From contig CABZMK010000002.1 of assembly GCA_902526865.1 (NCBI GenBank), positions 81,534 through 114,671 of the forward strand: a stretch of DNA of 33,138 nucleotides, read 5' to 3'. The translations under genes and the position numbers were made by a program. The notes beneath the pieces were generated by a model. It ran no database searches. It had not been told where the DNA came from and saw only the letters and a list, made by a program, of their open reading frames with translations. This document shows, in pieces, positions 25,127 to 32,448 of the stretch. Numbering within the stretch: the first letter of the stretch is position 1; each line of letters starts with the position of its first letter. The DNA comes from an uncultured Alphaproteobacteria bacterium (lineage in GTDB: Bacteria > Pseudomonadota > Alphaproteobacteria > Methylaequorales > Methylaequoraceae).

Positions 25127-25828
25127 TTCTACTTTGTTGTGTTGAAGTGAATATTTCTCTAAAATGAATTCTAAATTAATTTTTACTTGCTTTGGTTTGA
25201 TACTAATAAAAAAGGTATTCGGTCCTGTTCTATTTCTAATTACTGGCAGGGATGCTTTAACATTACAATCACTTAGATTTTCAAAAATATATTTTAAGTG
25301 GTCTAAAGTTTTCTTCCTAAAGGACTGAAATTGACAAAATATTATGATTTTATTATTTTCAAGGTAAGTTCTGCAGTCCTCAGCTAAAACATATTTCATT
25401 GAAATTCTTCCAGGTTTATTTACGACGAATCCATTATCTGGATCTAAAAAAATTATTTGTTGATTTCGATGATGATACAATGACCTTTCGAGCCATTGTT
25501 TTCTGTGTTTAAAATGTATGGGTTCATTGAAAAAATTAATATATTGTTTTAGATGTGTTTCGTAAGTAAAAAGTTCTAAATTTCTAAATTGTTTTTTTTG
25601 GAATTTTTTGAATTCGTTTATTATAACTTTGTCATATAATTTTAATTCCTTGTCATATAGAAACTTTCTCTTTTCACCGTCCTTTTTTTTTAATTCAGAT
25701 CGTCCAATTTCAGATGGATTTACAAGATACCAATTCAATCCTACTTTCATATTAAGTTTAGAACTTAAAAATTTTAAGAAAAGAAATTTAAAATAATCGT
25801 GAATATCTCCTAGGTATCGCTCTTGCAT
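25109..25828 (-). CDS. Uncharacterised protein with conserved LDPDNG motif
   Basis: A 239-residue soluble protein with no signal peptide or membrane segment. The N-terminus RYLGDIHDYFKFLFLKFLS (4-22) is followed by VGLNWYLVNPSE, a central FLDPDNGFVV (about 126-135) and KYVLAEDC, then IIIFCQFQSF. I recall this set (GD-HD-K at the N-terminus, then WYL, then LDPDNG) from a widespread hypothetical family with scattered distribution and no assigned function. The LDPDNG segment is reminiscent of the acidic DPPY-type loops of methyltransferases and of the TcmP family, but I would not assign an activity. It is a single gene, convergent with the flippase-like gene and divergent from amtB. Base composition looks like its neighbours. 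Confidence 0.75.
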   Translation of the reverse strand: MQERYLGDIHDYFKFLFLKFLSSKLNMKVGLNWYLVNPSEIGRSELKKKDGEKRKFLYDKELKLYDKVIINEFKKFQKKQFRNLELFTYETHLKQYINFFNEPIHFKHRKQWLERSLYHHRNQQIIFLDPDNGFVVNKPGRISMKYVLAEDCRTYLENNKIIIFCQFQSFRKKTLDHLKYIFENLSDCNVKASLPVIRNRTGPNTFFISIKPKQVKINLEFILEKYSLQHNKVELIKVV

Positions 25829-25951
25829 AATTGATTAAAAAATAAACATTGTCATAATAGTGCATAAAAATTAGTCAAAATCTTAATCATGAATCACAAA
25901 TAAAAATAAATAGTCCAATTAAAACAATGATTTATTCGTATTATTACAATT

Positions 25952-25968
25952 TTGGCATTGTTCCTGCA
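25952..25968 (+). promoter_or_regulatory. Sigma-54 type (-24/-12) promoter of amtB
   Basis: TTGGCA and TGCA are placed so that GG (25954-25955) and GC (25966-25967) are separated by exactly 10 nt, the invariant spacing of RpoN promoters (consensus TTGGCAC-N4-TTGC). Transcription would begin near 25979, leaving a leader of about 36 nt that ends in the AGGGAGA ribosome-binding site of amtB. Nitrogen-controlled amtB promoters are a classic RpoN target. I did not find a convincing NtrC or NtrX binding palindrome upstream. Confidence 0.6.
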
Positions 25969-26014
25969 TATTCTCTTGCTATTAACAATAATAATATCTT
26001 AATAGGGAGAAAAT

Positions 26015-27367
26015 ATGATTTCTTATATTTTTAACAGGAATGTCAAGTTTAACCTAAACAAATTATTAAACTTTTCATTCTTTGCATTATTTTTACTACT
26101 CTCAGTAAATGTCAATGCACAAGATGCAGTAGAAGCCGCCCCTGCTGTTTCATCAGAGGTAGCGTATATTTTAAATACGTTTCTTTTTTTAGTTTGCGGA
26201 TTTTTAGTAATGTTTATGGCTGCTGGTTTTTGTATGCTTGAGGCCGGTCAAGTCAGAAGTAAAAACACAGCCGTTATTTGTCTCAAAAACATAGGCTTAT
26301 TTTCAATAGCTGGCTTAATGTACTTTTTAGTTGGCTATAATTTAATGTACGACGGTGTTGATGGAGGATACATTGGATCTTTTTCATTGTTTGATAGAAG
26401 TTCAGACGTTGATTTAGAAACTGGATATGCTGCAGCTTCTGATTGGTATTTTCAGATGGTTTTTGTCGCAACCACAGCATCTATTGTTTCTGGAGCAATA
26501 GCGGAAAGAATTCTTATTTGGCCGTTTTTTCTTTTCATAGCTATATTAACAGCTTTTATTTATCCAATTGCTGGCTCTTGGCAGTGGGGTGGAGGTTGGT
26601 TAAGCGAAATGGGTTTCTCAGATTTCGCTGGATCAACTTTAGTTCATTCAGTAGGAGGATGGGCCGCATTAGCCGGTGCAATCTTATTGGGTGCAAGAGA
26701 TGGAAAATATTCAGCTGATGGTAAGGTCAACGTAATACCAGGTTGTTCTCTTCCAATGACAACACTTGGTGTATTCATCCTGTGGCTCGGTTGGTTTGGC
26801 TTTAACGGAGGGTCTCAATTAGCTCTAGGATCTGGAGCTGATGCAACAGCTGTTGCAGACATTTTTGTTAATACAAATCTTGCAGCTGCTGGTGGAGTTT
26901 TAGCATGTATGATTGTAAGTAAAGCAACAAATAGTCACACTAATATTGCAGCAACCTTAAATGGCGCTATTGCAGGTTTAGTAGCAATCACCGCTGAACC
27001 GCTTACTCCCTCTATGGGTCAAGCCGTGATCATTGGTGCAATTGGCGGTATCATTTGCATGTACGGTATGAAGTTACTTGATATGTTAAAAATCGACGAT
27101 GTTGTTGGAGCAATTCCTGCCCACCTTTTCGCTGGAATTTGGGGCACACTGGTAGTTGCCTGGACAAATCCAGATGCTTCTCTAGGTGTACAATTTATTG
27201 GTGTAGTATCTTATGGATTGTTCGCCCTAATTACGAGTTTTGTTGTCTGGTTTGTTATAAAACTTGCGATCGGAATAAGAGCAACAAAAGAAGATGAGGA
27301 ATATGGCCTTGATATGAGTGAATTAGGCACTGTTTCTTACCCTGATTTTAATAACAAATCCAAATAA
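26015..27367 (+). CDS. amtB: Ammonium transporter, Amt family
   Basis: An inner-membrane ammonium channel/transporter. Residues 17-35 form a signal peptide ending NVNA, as in E. coli AmtB. About 11 membrane helices follow. The pore twin histidines are His211 in TLVHSVGG and His370 in IPAHLFAG, with recruitment and gate segments ADWYFQM-like (ASDWYFQMVF, 141-150) and WFGFNGGS (260-267). The 450-residue length fits. AGGGAGA 4 nt before the ATG is a clear ribosome-binding site. No glnK lies next to it, unlike in most bacteria; this is also true of the PII-independent nitrogen system described for Pelagibacter. A hairpin terminator follows. Confidence 0.95.
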   Translation: MISYIFNRNVKFNLNKLLNFSFFALFLLLSVNVNAQDAVEAAPAVSSEVAYILNTFLFLVCGFLVMFMAAGFCMLEAGQVRSKNTAVICLKNIGLFSIAGLMYFLVGYNLMYDGVDGGYIGSFSLFDRSSDVDLETGYAAASDWYFQMVFVATTASIVSGAIAERILIWPFFLFIAILTAFIYPIAGSWQWGGGWLSEMGFSDFAGSTLVHSVGGWAALAGAILLGARDGKYSADGKVNVIPGCSLPMTTLGVFILWLGWFGFNGGSQLALGSGADATAVADIFVNTNLAAAGGVLACMIVSKATNSHTNIAATLNGAIAGLVAITAEPLTPSMGQAVIIGAIGGIICMYGMKLLDMLKIDDVVGAIPAHLFAGIWGTLVVAWTNPDASLGVQFIGVVSYGLFALITSFVVWFVIKLAIGIRATKEDEEYGLDMSELGTVSYPDFNNKSK

Positions 27368-27382
27368 ACTGACTCCCCATAG

Positions 27383-27426
27383 ATAGATAGTGAGTTCTAA
27401 ATAGTAGAACTCACTTATCTATTTTT
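27383..27426 (+). terminator. Rho-independent terminator after amtB
   Basis: The perfect 11-bp inverted repeat AGTGAGTTCTA / TAGAACTCACT (27389-27399 and 27405-27415) with loop AATAG is extended by 6 more pairs across a one-base bulge (T27416), then a run of T at 27422-27426. The right arm contains the stop codon of the convergent eipB gene. The minus-strand direction lacks a U-run, so it should stop transcripts mainly from amtB. Confidence 0.85.
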
Positions 27427-28218
27427 ACAATCAAGTGGACTCAAACTTACTTTTTTCAAATTAAGTTCCAAGGAATAATCAGGGTAATCATACCTAAAAA
27501 AACTCGCTATTCCTTGATTATTTAAATGAAGTGTTTGCTCAAAAATTGGAGTTTGCACTTTATCTTGATAATATGCCATCCTAATTTCTTTAAACTTATT
27601 TATAATACCATTGTCTAATTTTTTTTTATCCACAGACACAACTTGATCAGTAAAGAATACCGAGATATTAAAATATTTGTCTGGAATTGTTCCTTCATAA
27701 ACGTTGCGTACTATTAACTTTTTTCCTGATTCAAGATTATCTAAAACATCTTCTAAAAATTTATGAGGAAAAATAACATCTTTAGAAAAAGTATATTCTT
27801 TATCAGTTTGCTCAAACTTAATTTTAAGATCTTCCTTTCTTTCAGCTTTACCGTAGTGTCTCTCAACAACTTCTGCATCCTCCTTCACCTCTAAAACAAA
27901 TTCCATTTTGTTGCCATCGCTCATTTCGTTTAATGAGTAATTTATTTCGCTTACAGTTCCAACTCCATACGAATTTATAAATCTTGTCATCATCCTCTGC
28001 GTAGTAACCCATGATTCATCACAATTATTTATCCAATCTATTAATAAGTAACCTGATGCTTTGTCGACATATGTTTTGCCTGGAACTCTAGGAGAATCAA
28101 TTTTGGCTAGTGAAATGTCATATTCGCTTTGAAATGATAGAAGTTTAGCAGTTGCAAAATTAGGGTTATATAAGAAAACAATGGAGAGTATTGTAAGAAG
28201 ATTTTTTAATTTTTTCAT
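27415..28218 (-). CDS. EipB-like periplasmic protein (DUF1849)
   Basis: DUF1849 proteins such as Brucella EipB fold into a periplasmic beta-spiral and support envelope integrity. The 267 residues start with a signal peptide (KKLKNLLTILSIVFLYN, cleaved near FATA). Family features visible are the opening FQSEYDISLAK, the central DWINNCDESW with Cys66, the LPxxFPHxF-like stretch reading VIFPHKFLEDVLDNLESGKK, and a C-terminal Cys264 that should pair with Cys66 as in EipB. I chose the ATG at 28218 for its signal peptide; an ATG at 28266 would add 16 hydrophilic residues. It is convergent with amtB, and its stop lies inside the amtB terminator stem. Confidence 0.78.
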   Translation of the reverse strand: MKKLKNLLTILSIVFLYNPNFATAKLLSFQSEYDISLAKIDSPRVPGKTYVDKASGYLLIDWINNCDESWVTTQRMMTRFINSYGVGTVSEINYSLNEMSDGNKMEFVLEVKEDAEVVERHYGKAERKEDLKIKFEQTDKEYTFSKDVIFPHKFLEDVLDNLESGKKLIVRNVYEGTIPDKYFNISVFFTDQVVSVDKKKLDNGIINKFKEIRMAYYQDKVQTPIFEQTLHLNNQGIASFFRYDYPDYSLELNLKKVSLSPLDCKNR

Positions 28219-28281
28219 GTTATATTTGTTGTTAAATTTACTCTTTTTATTAAAGTGAATTAGCATAATATTTTTTTTTAA

Positions 28282-28518
28282 ATGATTAAAGCTTTAATTT
28301 CTCTATTAGTTATTTTATTAGTTTTCTTCCTCTTTTTTTTTTCTTCGAAATTTAAAAGACAAACACTGGTTTTATCTCTAACAATTTTAATAATTGTAAT
28401 GTCTGTTTTAACACTAGCTTTATTTTTATTAGAGAATAATTCCGAGGAAAAGTTGTATAATCCACCTGAATTTGACGGAGAAAAGGTAATTCCTGGGTTT
28501 TTTGATGAAAAAAATTGA
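28282..28518 (+). CDS. Small membrane protein, DUF6111-like
   Basis: A 78-residue protein with two membrane helices (about 3-21 and 28-50) and a short polar tail with YNPPEFDGEKVIPGFF. A tail of the form Y-x-PP-x-x-(E/D)DG-x-x-(V/I)PG is what I recall for the alphaproteobacterial DUF6111 family, whose genes lie just upstream of cca, as here. The function is unknown. It overlaps the cca start by 14 nt, so the two are probably translated together. No Shine-Dalgarno site is visible. A longer open frame on the opposite strand is a shadow. Confidence 0.62.
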   Translation: MIKALISLLVILLVFFLFFFSSKFKRQTLVLSLTILIIVMSVLTLALFLLENNSEEKLYNPPEFDGEKVIPGFFDEKN

Positions 28519-29719
28519 TAATTTTGATGAAGTTTGTAAAAGACTTGGTATTCCAATTATATTTATTAGAAAAATTGAAAAGTCATTAAAAAAATTCAAC
28601 GGTAAAATTTACATTGTAGGTGGTAATGTTAGAGATTTAATTTTGAATAAGTCAATAATTAATCATCCTGATCTTGTTGTAAATTTGGATTTAGAAAAAT
28701 TATTATATTGTCTTGAAAAGGCCAAAATTAGGTTCCTAAAAATTGGTGAAAAATTTGGTTCTATTGTTGTTTTATACAAGAAATTTAAATTTGATGTCAC
28801 TATTATGAGAAAAGACGTCGAAACGGATGGAAGGTGGGCAAAGATTAAATTTACAGACAATCTCATAGAGGATTCCAAAAGAAGAGATTTCACTTTTAAT
28901 TCAATATATTGTGATACTGATGGTCATCTTGCTGACCCAAATAAAGGTATTCATGACTTGTTAAAAAAAAATGTTAGATTTATCGGTGATCCTAATAGAA
29001 GAATTAAAGAGGATTATTTGAGAATACTACGATTTTTTAGATTTTCATTAGAAATTTCAAATTCTGTAGATAAAGAATTGAGTTTTTTATGTGAAAAGCA
29101 TTTTAAAAACATTAAATCCTTGTCTTTTGAAAGAAGAATCAAAGAGACAGAAAGAATTGTATTAAATAACAATTTGAAAAAAAAAGAGATTATTCTGTCA
29201 TTACAAAAATTGCTTGAATTTACCTTTGAGTCTAAGCTTAACTTTGCTAACTTCACTGAACTCTGTAATTTTGAATCATTAATTAATAACAAAAGTTTTG
29301 AAAGAAGATTAAAATTTTTACTGAGAAATAATAAATATATTCCTAACTTTTTTTTAAAAAGTTCGTCATCACATTTTAAAAAAAGATTGAAGAGTAAAAT
29401 TAGTTTTAACGATTATTCTAATAGGGAATTGAATATAAATTTATTAAAATTCAATAAAATTTATATAATTGACCAATTAATTATCGACTGTGTTAGAAAT
29501 AAAATTTCACGAAATAATTTTGATATATATGCAAATAAAATATCTAATTATAAAACAAAAAAAATTCCATTGACGGGAGAAGATCTCTTAAAAATGGGTT
29601 TTAAGCCTGGTAAAACAATTGGAAAGATCCTCGCAAAGTTAGAGACATTTTGGGTAGAAAAAAATTTTAAATGTTCTAAAAATGAATGCATCAAATTTGT
29701 CAAAAAATTTTTACCATGA
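28505..29719 (+). CDS. cca: CCA tRNA nucleotidyltransferase / poly(A) polymerase family
   Basis: Class II nucleotidyltransferase that adds or repairs the tRNA 3' CCA. The 404 residues contain VGGNVRD (38-44), DVETDGRWA (104-112), RRDFTFNSIY (126-135), IKEDYLRILRFFRF (167-180) and an alphaproteobacterial-type C-terminus (TGEDLLKMGFKPGK). DVETDGR and RRDFT match the alphaproteobacterial CCA/PcnB group. The catalytic pair normally reads D-x-D (DID or DRD) about 9 residues after the VGG-x-VRD motif; here the segment reads HPDLVV, so Asp56 is present but the first Asp is His54. The tRNA above encodes its own CCA, so the enzyme may mainly repair. The ATG at 28505 is preferred; TTG one codon earlier is possible. 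Confidence 0.88.
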   Translation: MKKIDNFDEVCKRLGIPIIFIRKIEKSLKKFNGKIYIVGGNVRDLILNKSIINHPDLVVNLDLEKLLYCLEKAKIRFLKIGEKFGSIVVLYKKFKFDVTIMRKDVETDGRWAKIKFTDNLIEDSKRRDFTFNSIYCDTDGHLADPNKGIHDLLKKNVRFIGDPNRRIKEDYLRILRFFRFSLEISNSVDKELSFLCEKHFKNIKSLSFERRIKETERIVLNNNLKKKEIILSLQKLLEFTFESKLNFANFTELCNFESLINNKSFERRLKFLLRNNKYIPNFFLKSSSSHFKKRLKSKISFNDYSNRELNINLLKFNKIYIIDQLIIDCVRNKISRNNFDIYANKISNYKTKKIPLTGEDLLKMGFKPGKTIGKILAKLETFWVEKNFKCSKNECIKFVKKFLP

Positions 29720-30568
29720 GGCCATAGGTGGAAGGGACATAAATATGGCCTCTATGTTTCCATCTGTCTCTAAACCAAACTTTGTACCTCTATCATATAA
29801 TAAATTGAATTCAACATACCTTGATCTTCTATGAAATTGTAATAATTTGTCTTTATCATTCCATGGTGAGTTAATTGTTTTTTGAACAATTGTTTTGTAT
29901 GTATTAAGAAATGTTTTTCCAACGTTGCTGACAAAATTCATATCCGAATTCCAATCATCAGAATTTAAATAATCAAAGAATATTCCTCCCAATCCTCTTG
30001 ATTCATTTCTATGCGGCAAAAAAAAATAATCATCACACCATTTTTTGTATTTTTTGTACGAACCTCTTTTGTAATCATTACAGGTCTTCTCAAGCTCACC
30101 ATGAAAATAATTAGCAATTTTTTTCGATTCCCCAGACTTTTTGTCGCTTGGCGTAATATCAATCCCTCCTCCAAACCATGATTTTTGGGTTACAATATAT
30201 CTTGTATTCATGTGTATAGCAGGAATTTTCGGTGAAAATGGATGAATAACCAAAGAAATACCCGATGCCCAAAATCGTGAATTACATTTTGTTCCGGGAA
30301 TTTTTCCTTTCAGTTTTTTTGATAATTCACCAAACACTGTTGAAACATTCACTCCTGCTTTTTCAAAAACATCTCCTCTCAAAAGTCGCATTTCTCCACC
30401 TCCAAGCTTATTTGATCCTTTTTTATCTCTAGTCCATTTTTTTTTTGAGAAAAGATTTTTTGATTTCTTATTTTTATTTTCTATTAACTCGAGCTCTTCG
30501 CAAATATGATTTTGAAGATGTTTAAACCATTCTGAAGCAATCTTTTTATTTTTATCAATATTTTTCAT
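29711..30568 (-). CDS. hemF: Oxygen-dependent coproporphyrinogen III oxidase
   Basis: Converts coproporphyrinogen III to protoporphyrinogen IX with oxygen, in haem synthesis. Family blocks are GGGEMRLLRGDVFEKAGVN (56-74), ASGISLVIHP and AIHMNTRYI (101-125), WFGGGIDITP (131-140), DDYFFLPHRNESRGLGGIFFDY (179-200) and YVEFNLLYDRGTKFGLETDG (251-270). The length of 285 is normal. Needing oxygen implies an aerobic lifestyle, consistent with the adjacent bc1 operon. It is divergent from petA across a 55-nt gap, and its 3' end overlaps cca by 9 nt. No Shine-Dalgarno site is visible at the ATG. Confidence 0.96.
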   Translation of the reverse strand: MKNIDKNKKIASEWFKHLQNHICEELELIENKNKKSKNLFSKKKWTRDKKGSNKLGGGEMRLLRGDVFEKAGVNVSTVFGELSKKLKGKIPGTKCNSRFWASGISLVIHPFSPKIPAIHMNTRYIVTQKSWFGGGIDITPSDKKSGESKKIANYFHGELEKTCNDYKRGSYKKYKKWCDDYFFLPHRNESRGLGGIFFDYLNSDDWNSDMNFVSNVGKTFLNTYKTIVQKTINSPWNDKDKLLQFHRRSRYVEFNLLYDRGTKFGLETDGNIEAIFMSLPPMASW

Positions 30569-30571
30569 TGT

Positions 30572-30600
30572 TTTACGCTAAAAATTTTTTATATTATAAT
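30572..30600 (+). promoter_or_regulatory. Candidate sigma-70 promoter of petABC
   Basis: TTTACG, a 17-nt spacer and TATAAT (30595-30600) lie in the hemF-petA gap. The -10 box is a perfect consensus and the -35 matches 4 of 6. Transcription would start near 30607, giving a leader of about 17 nt. It is the best-looking sigma-70 element I saw, but the AT-rich background tempers confidence. Confidence 0.45.
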
Positions 30601-30623
30601 AAAATTAGTATGATTACGAACAT

Positions 30624-31181
30624 ATGTCAGAAAAAAATTTAAAAGACAAGGATTTATCAGATTCTGTAGATGAAGAAAAAAGGGATTTTCTTTTTATAAC
30701 TACAGCTGGTCTTGCAGTGGCAGGTGGCGCTGTGACTGCCTTTTCCCTAATTGATACAATGAATCCTGCTAAAGATGTTTTAGCCTTATCTACTACTGAA
30801 GTTGACCTCGCACCCATTGAAGAAGGGCAAAGTTTAACAGTTATGTGGAGAGGAAAGCCAATATTTATTAGACATAGAACATCTGAAGAAATAAGGACAG
30901 CTAATAATACGTCAGTCAACGAGTTAAAGCATATGGCTAGTGACGAGTCAAGGGTGAAGAACCCAAAATGGTTGGTAGTTGTTGGTGTTTGTACACATTT
31001 GGGATGTGTGCCCTTGGGACAAAAGATTGGTGATAACAAAGGTGAATTTGGTGGATGGTTTTGTCCTTGTCACGGGTCTCATTATGATACTTCAGGAAGA
31101 ATTAGGAAGGGCCCTGCTCCACTTAATCTTGAAGTCCCTCCGTACGATTTTGTTTCGGACGAGATTATTAAAATAGGATAA
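30624..31181 (+). CDS. petA: Ubiquinol-cytochrome c reductase Rieske iron-sulfur subunit
   Basis: The 2Fe-2S subunit of complex III that takes the first electron from ubiquinol. Cluster motifs are CTHLGC (Cys123, His125, Cys128) and CPCHGS (Cys147, Cys149, His150): Cys123, His125, Cys147 and His150 bind the cluster, and Cys128-Cys149 form the disulfide. One N-terminal membrane anchor (about 23-43) is preceded by KRDFLF, where most alphaproteobacterial Rieske proteins have the twin-arginine RRDFL used for Tat export. The length of 185 is typical. It starts the petABC operon, 4 nt before petB. Confidence 0.96.
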   Translation: MSEKNLKDKDLSDSVDEEKRDFLFITTAGLAVAGGAVTAFSLIDTMNPAKDVLALSTTEVDLAPIEEGQSLTVMWRGKPIFIRHRTSEEIRTANNTSVNELKHMASDESRVKNPKWLVVVGVCTHLGCVPLGQKIGDNKGEFGGWFCPCHGSHYDTSGRIRKGPAPLNLEVPPYDFVSDEIIKIG

Positions 31182-31185
31182 AATT

Positions 31186-32448
31186 ATGAAAGAAAAAGAA
31201 ACTGAAAATAAGAAAGGCATCTCCAATTGGATTGATGAAAGATTACCAGTATTCACATTCATTAATCACAATTTAAGAGATTATCCAACTCCAAAAAACT
31301 TAAATTATTTTTGGAATTTTGGTTCCTTAGCTGGAGTCACACTTGTTATAATGATTGTTACTGGAATTCTCTTAGCAATGCAATACACTGCTAACACAGA
31401 AATGGCTTTCGATAGCGTTGAGAGAATCATGAGAGACGTCAACAATGGGTGGCTACTCAGATATATTCACATGAATGGTGCATCAATGTTCTTCATAATA
31501 GTTTACATTCACATGTTTAGAGGGCTTTATTATGGCTCATACAAATATCCAAGGGAAATATTGTGGATGCTTGGAGTGGTTATTCTCTTATTAATGATGG
31601 CAACAGCTTTCATGGGATATGTATTGCCATGGGGACAAATGAGTTTTTGGGGTGCAACAGTAATTACTAATTTGTTTTCGGCTTTTCCCGTCATAGGAGA
31701 CTACATTGTAACATTTCTTTGGGGGGGCTTTTCAGTTGATAATCCAACTCTTACAAGATTTTTTGTATTACATTATCTTTTACCGTTCGCAATTGTTGGA
31801 GTAGTAGCTCTACATTTGGTAGCCCTCCATCAATTTGGTTCTAACAATCCAACGGGAATAGATGTTAAATCAGAGGGAGATACAATACCATTTCATCCAT
31901 ATTATACAGTTAAAGATTATCTGGGTCTTGGTGTCTATCTTATTGTATTTGCCTTTTTAGTGTTTTTTGCCCCAAATTTTTTGGGTCATCCTGACAATTA
32001 TATCCCAGCTAATCCTCTGCAAACTCCTGCTCATATAGTTCCGGAATGGTACTTTTTACCTTTTTATGCAATTTTACGCGCTGTACCAGATAAGTTGTTA
32101 GGCGTTTTGCTAATGTTTGCCGCTGTGATGGTTTTGTTTTTTCTTCCGTGGCTCGACAAACATAAGATAAGGAGTGCTAATTTCAGACCATTTTATAAGC
32201 AATTCTACTGGTTATTTTTTATAAATTGCATTGTGCTTGGTTGGGTTGGAGCTATGCCTGCTGAAGGTATTTACGTTTTAATATCAAGAGTAGCAACACT
32301 CTACTATTTTGGATTTTTCTTAATCATAATGCCATTTCTATCAAAATTTGAGAAAACTACTGATCTTCCTTCCAGTATTTCAGCTGCGGTAATTTCAGAA
32401 AAATTTGACAATAGAGAACCCTCTTCTTCAGAAAGTTATGTTAAGTAA
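31186..32448 (+). CDS. petB: Cytochrome b subunit of the bc1 complex
   Basis: The membrane core of complex III, with both quinone sites and two b haems. The four haem ligands are His95, His109, His196 and His210. The Qo-site PEWY is at 286-289 and [12 protein letters not shown] at 144-155. Eight membrane helices and a 420-residue length are typical of the full-length (unsplit) proteobacterial form. The last 25 residues are hydrophilic. It follows petA by 4 nt and overlaps the start of petC by 11 nt, indicating coupled translation. Confidence 0.97.
   Translation: MKEKETENKKGISNWIDERLPVFTFINHNLRDYPTPKNLNYFWNFGSLAGVTLVIMIVTGILLAMQYTANTEMAFDSVERIMRDVNNGWLLRYIHMNGASMFFIIVYIHMFRGLYYGSYKYPREILWMLGVVILLLMMATAFMGYVLPWGQMSFWGATVITNLFSAFPVIGDYIVTFLWGGFSVDNPTLTRFFVLHYLLPFAIVGVVALHLVALHQFGSNNPTGIDVKSEGDTIPFHPYYTVKDYLGLGVYLIVFAFLVFFAPNFLGHPDNYIPANPLQTPAHIVPEWYFLPFYAILRAVPDKLLGVLLMFAAVMVLFFLPWLDKHKIRSANFRPFYKQFYWLFFINCIVLGWVGAMPAEGIYVLISRVATLYYFGFFLIIMPFLSKFEKTTDLPSSISAAVISEKFDNREPSSSESYVK

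Noticed and set aside
25829-25950. NtrC- or NtrX-type palindrome upstream of the amtB promoter
   Set aside because: A partial TGCA-containing segment near 25860 has no convincing second half-site, so I do not call an enhancer site.
28278-28556. Minus-strand frame of 92 codons over the DUF6111-like gene
   Set aside because: The plus-strand frame has two membrane helices, the expected C-terminal motif and the expected place before cca; the minus frame has none of these.
30614-31039. Antisense open frame opposite petA (141 codons)
   Set aside because: It lies wholly opposite a certain Rieske gene, has no family-like motifs, and is explained by codon structure of the sense gene.
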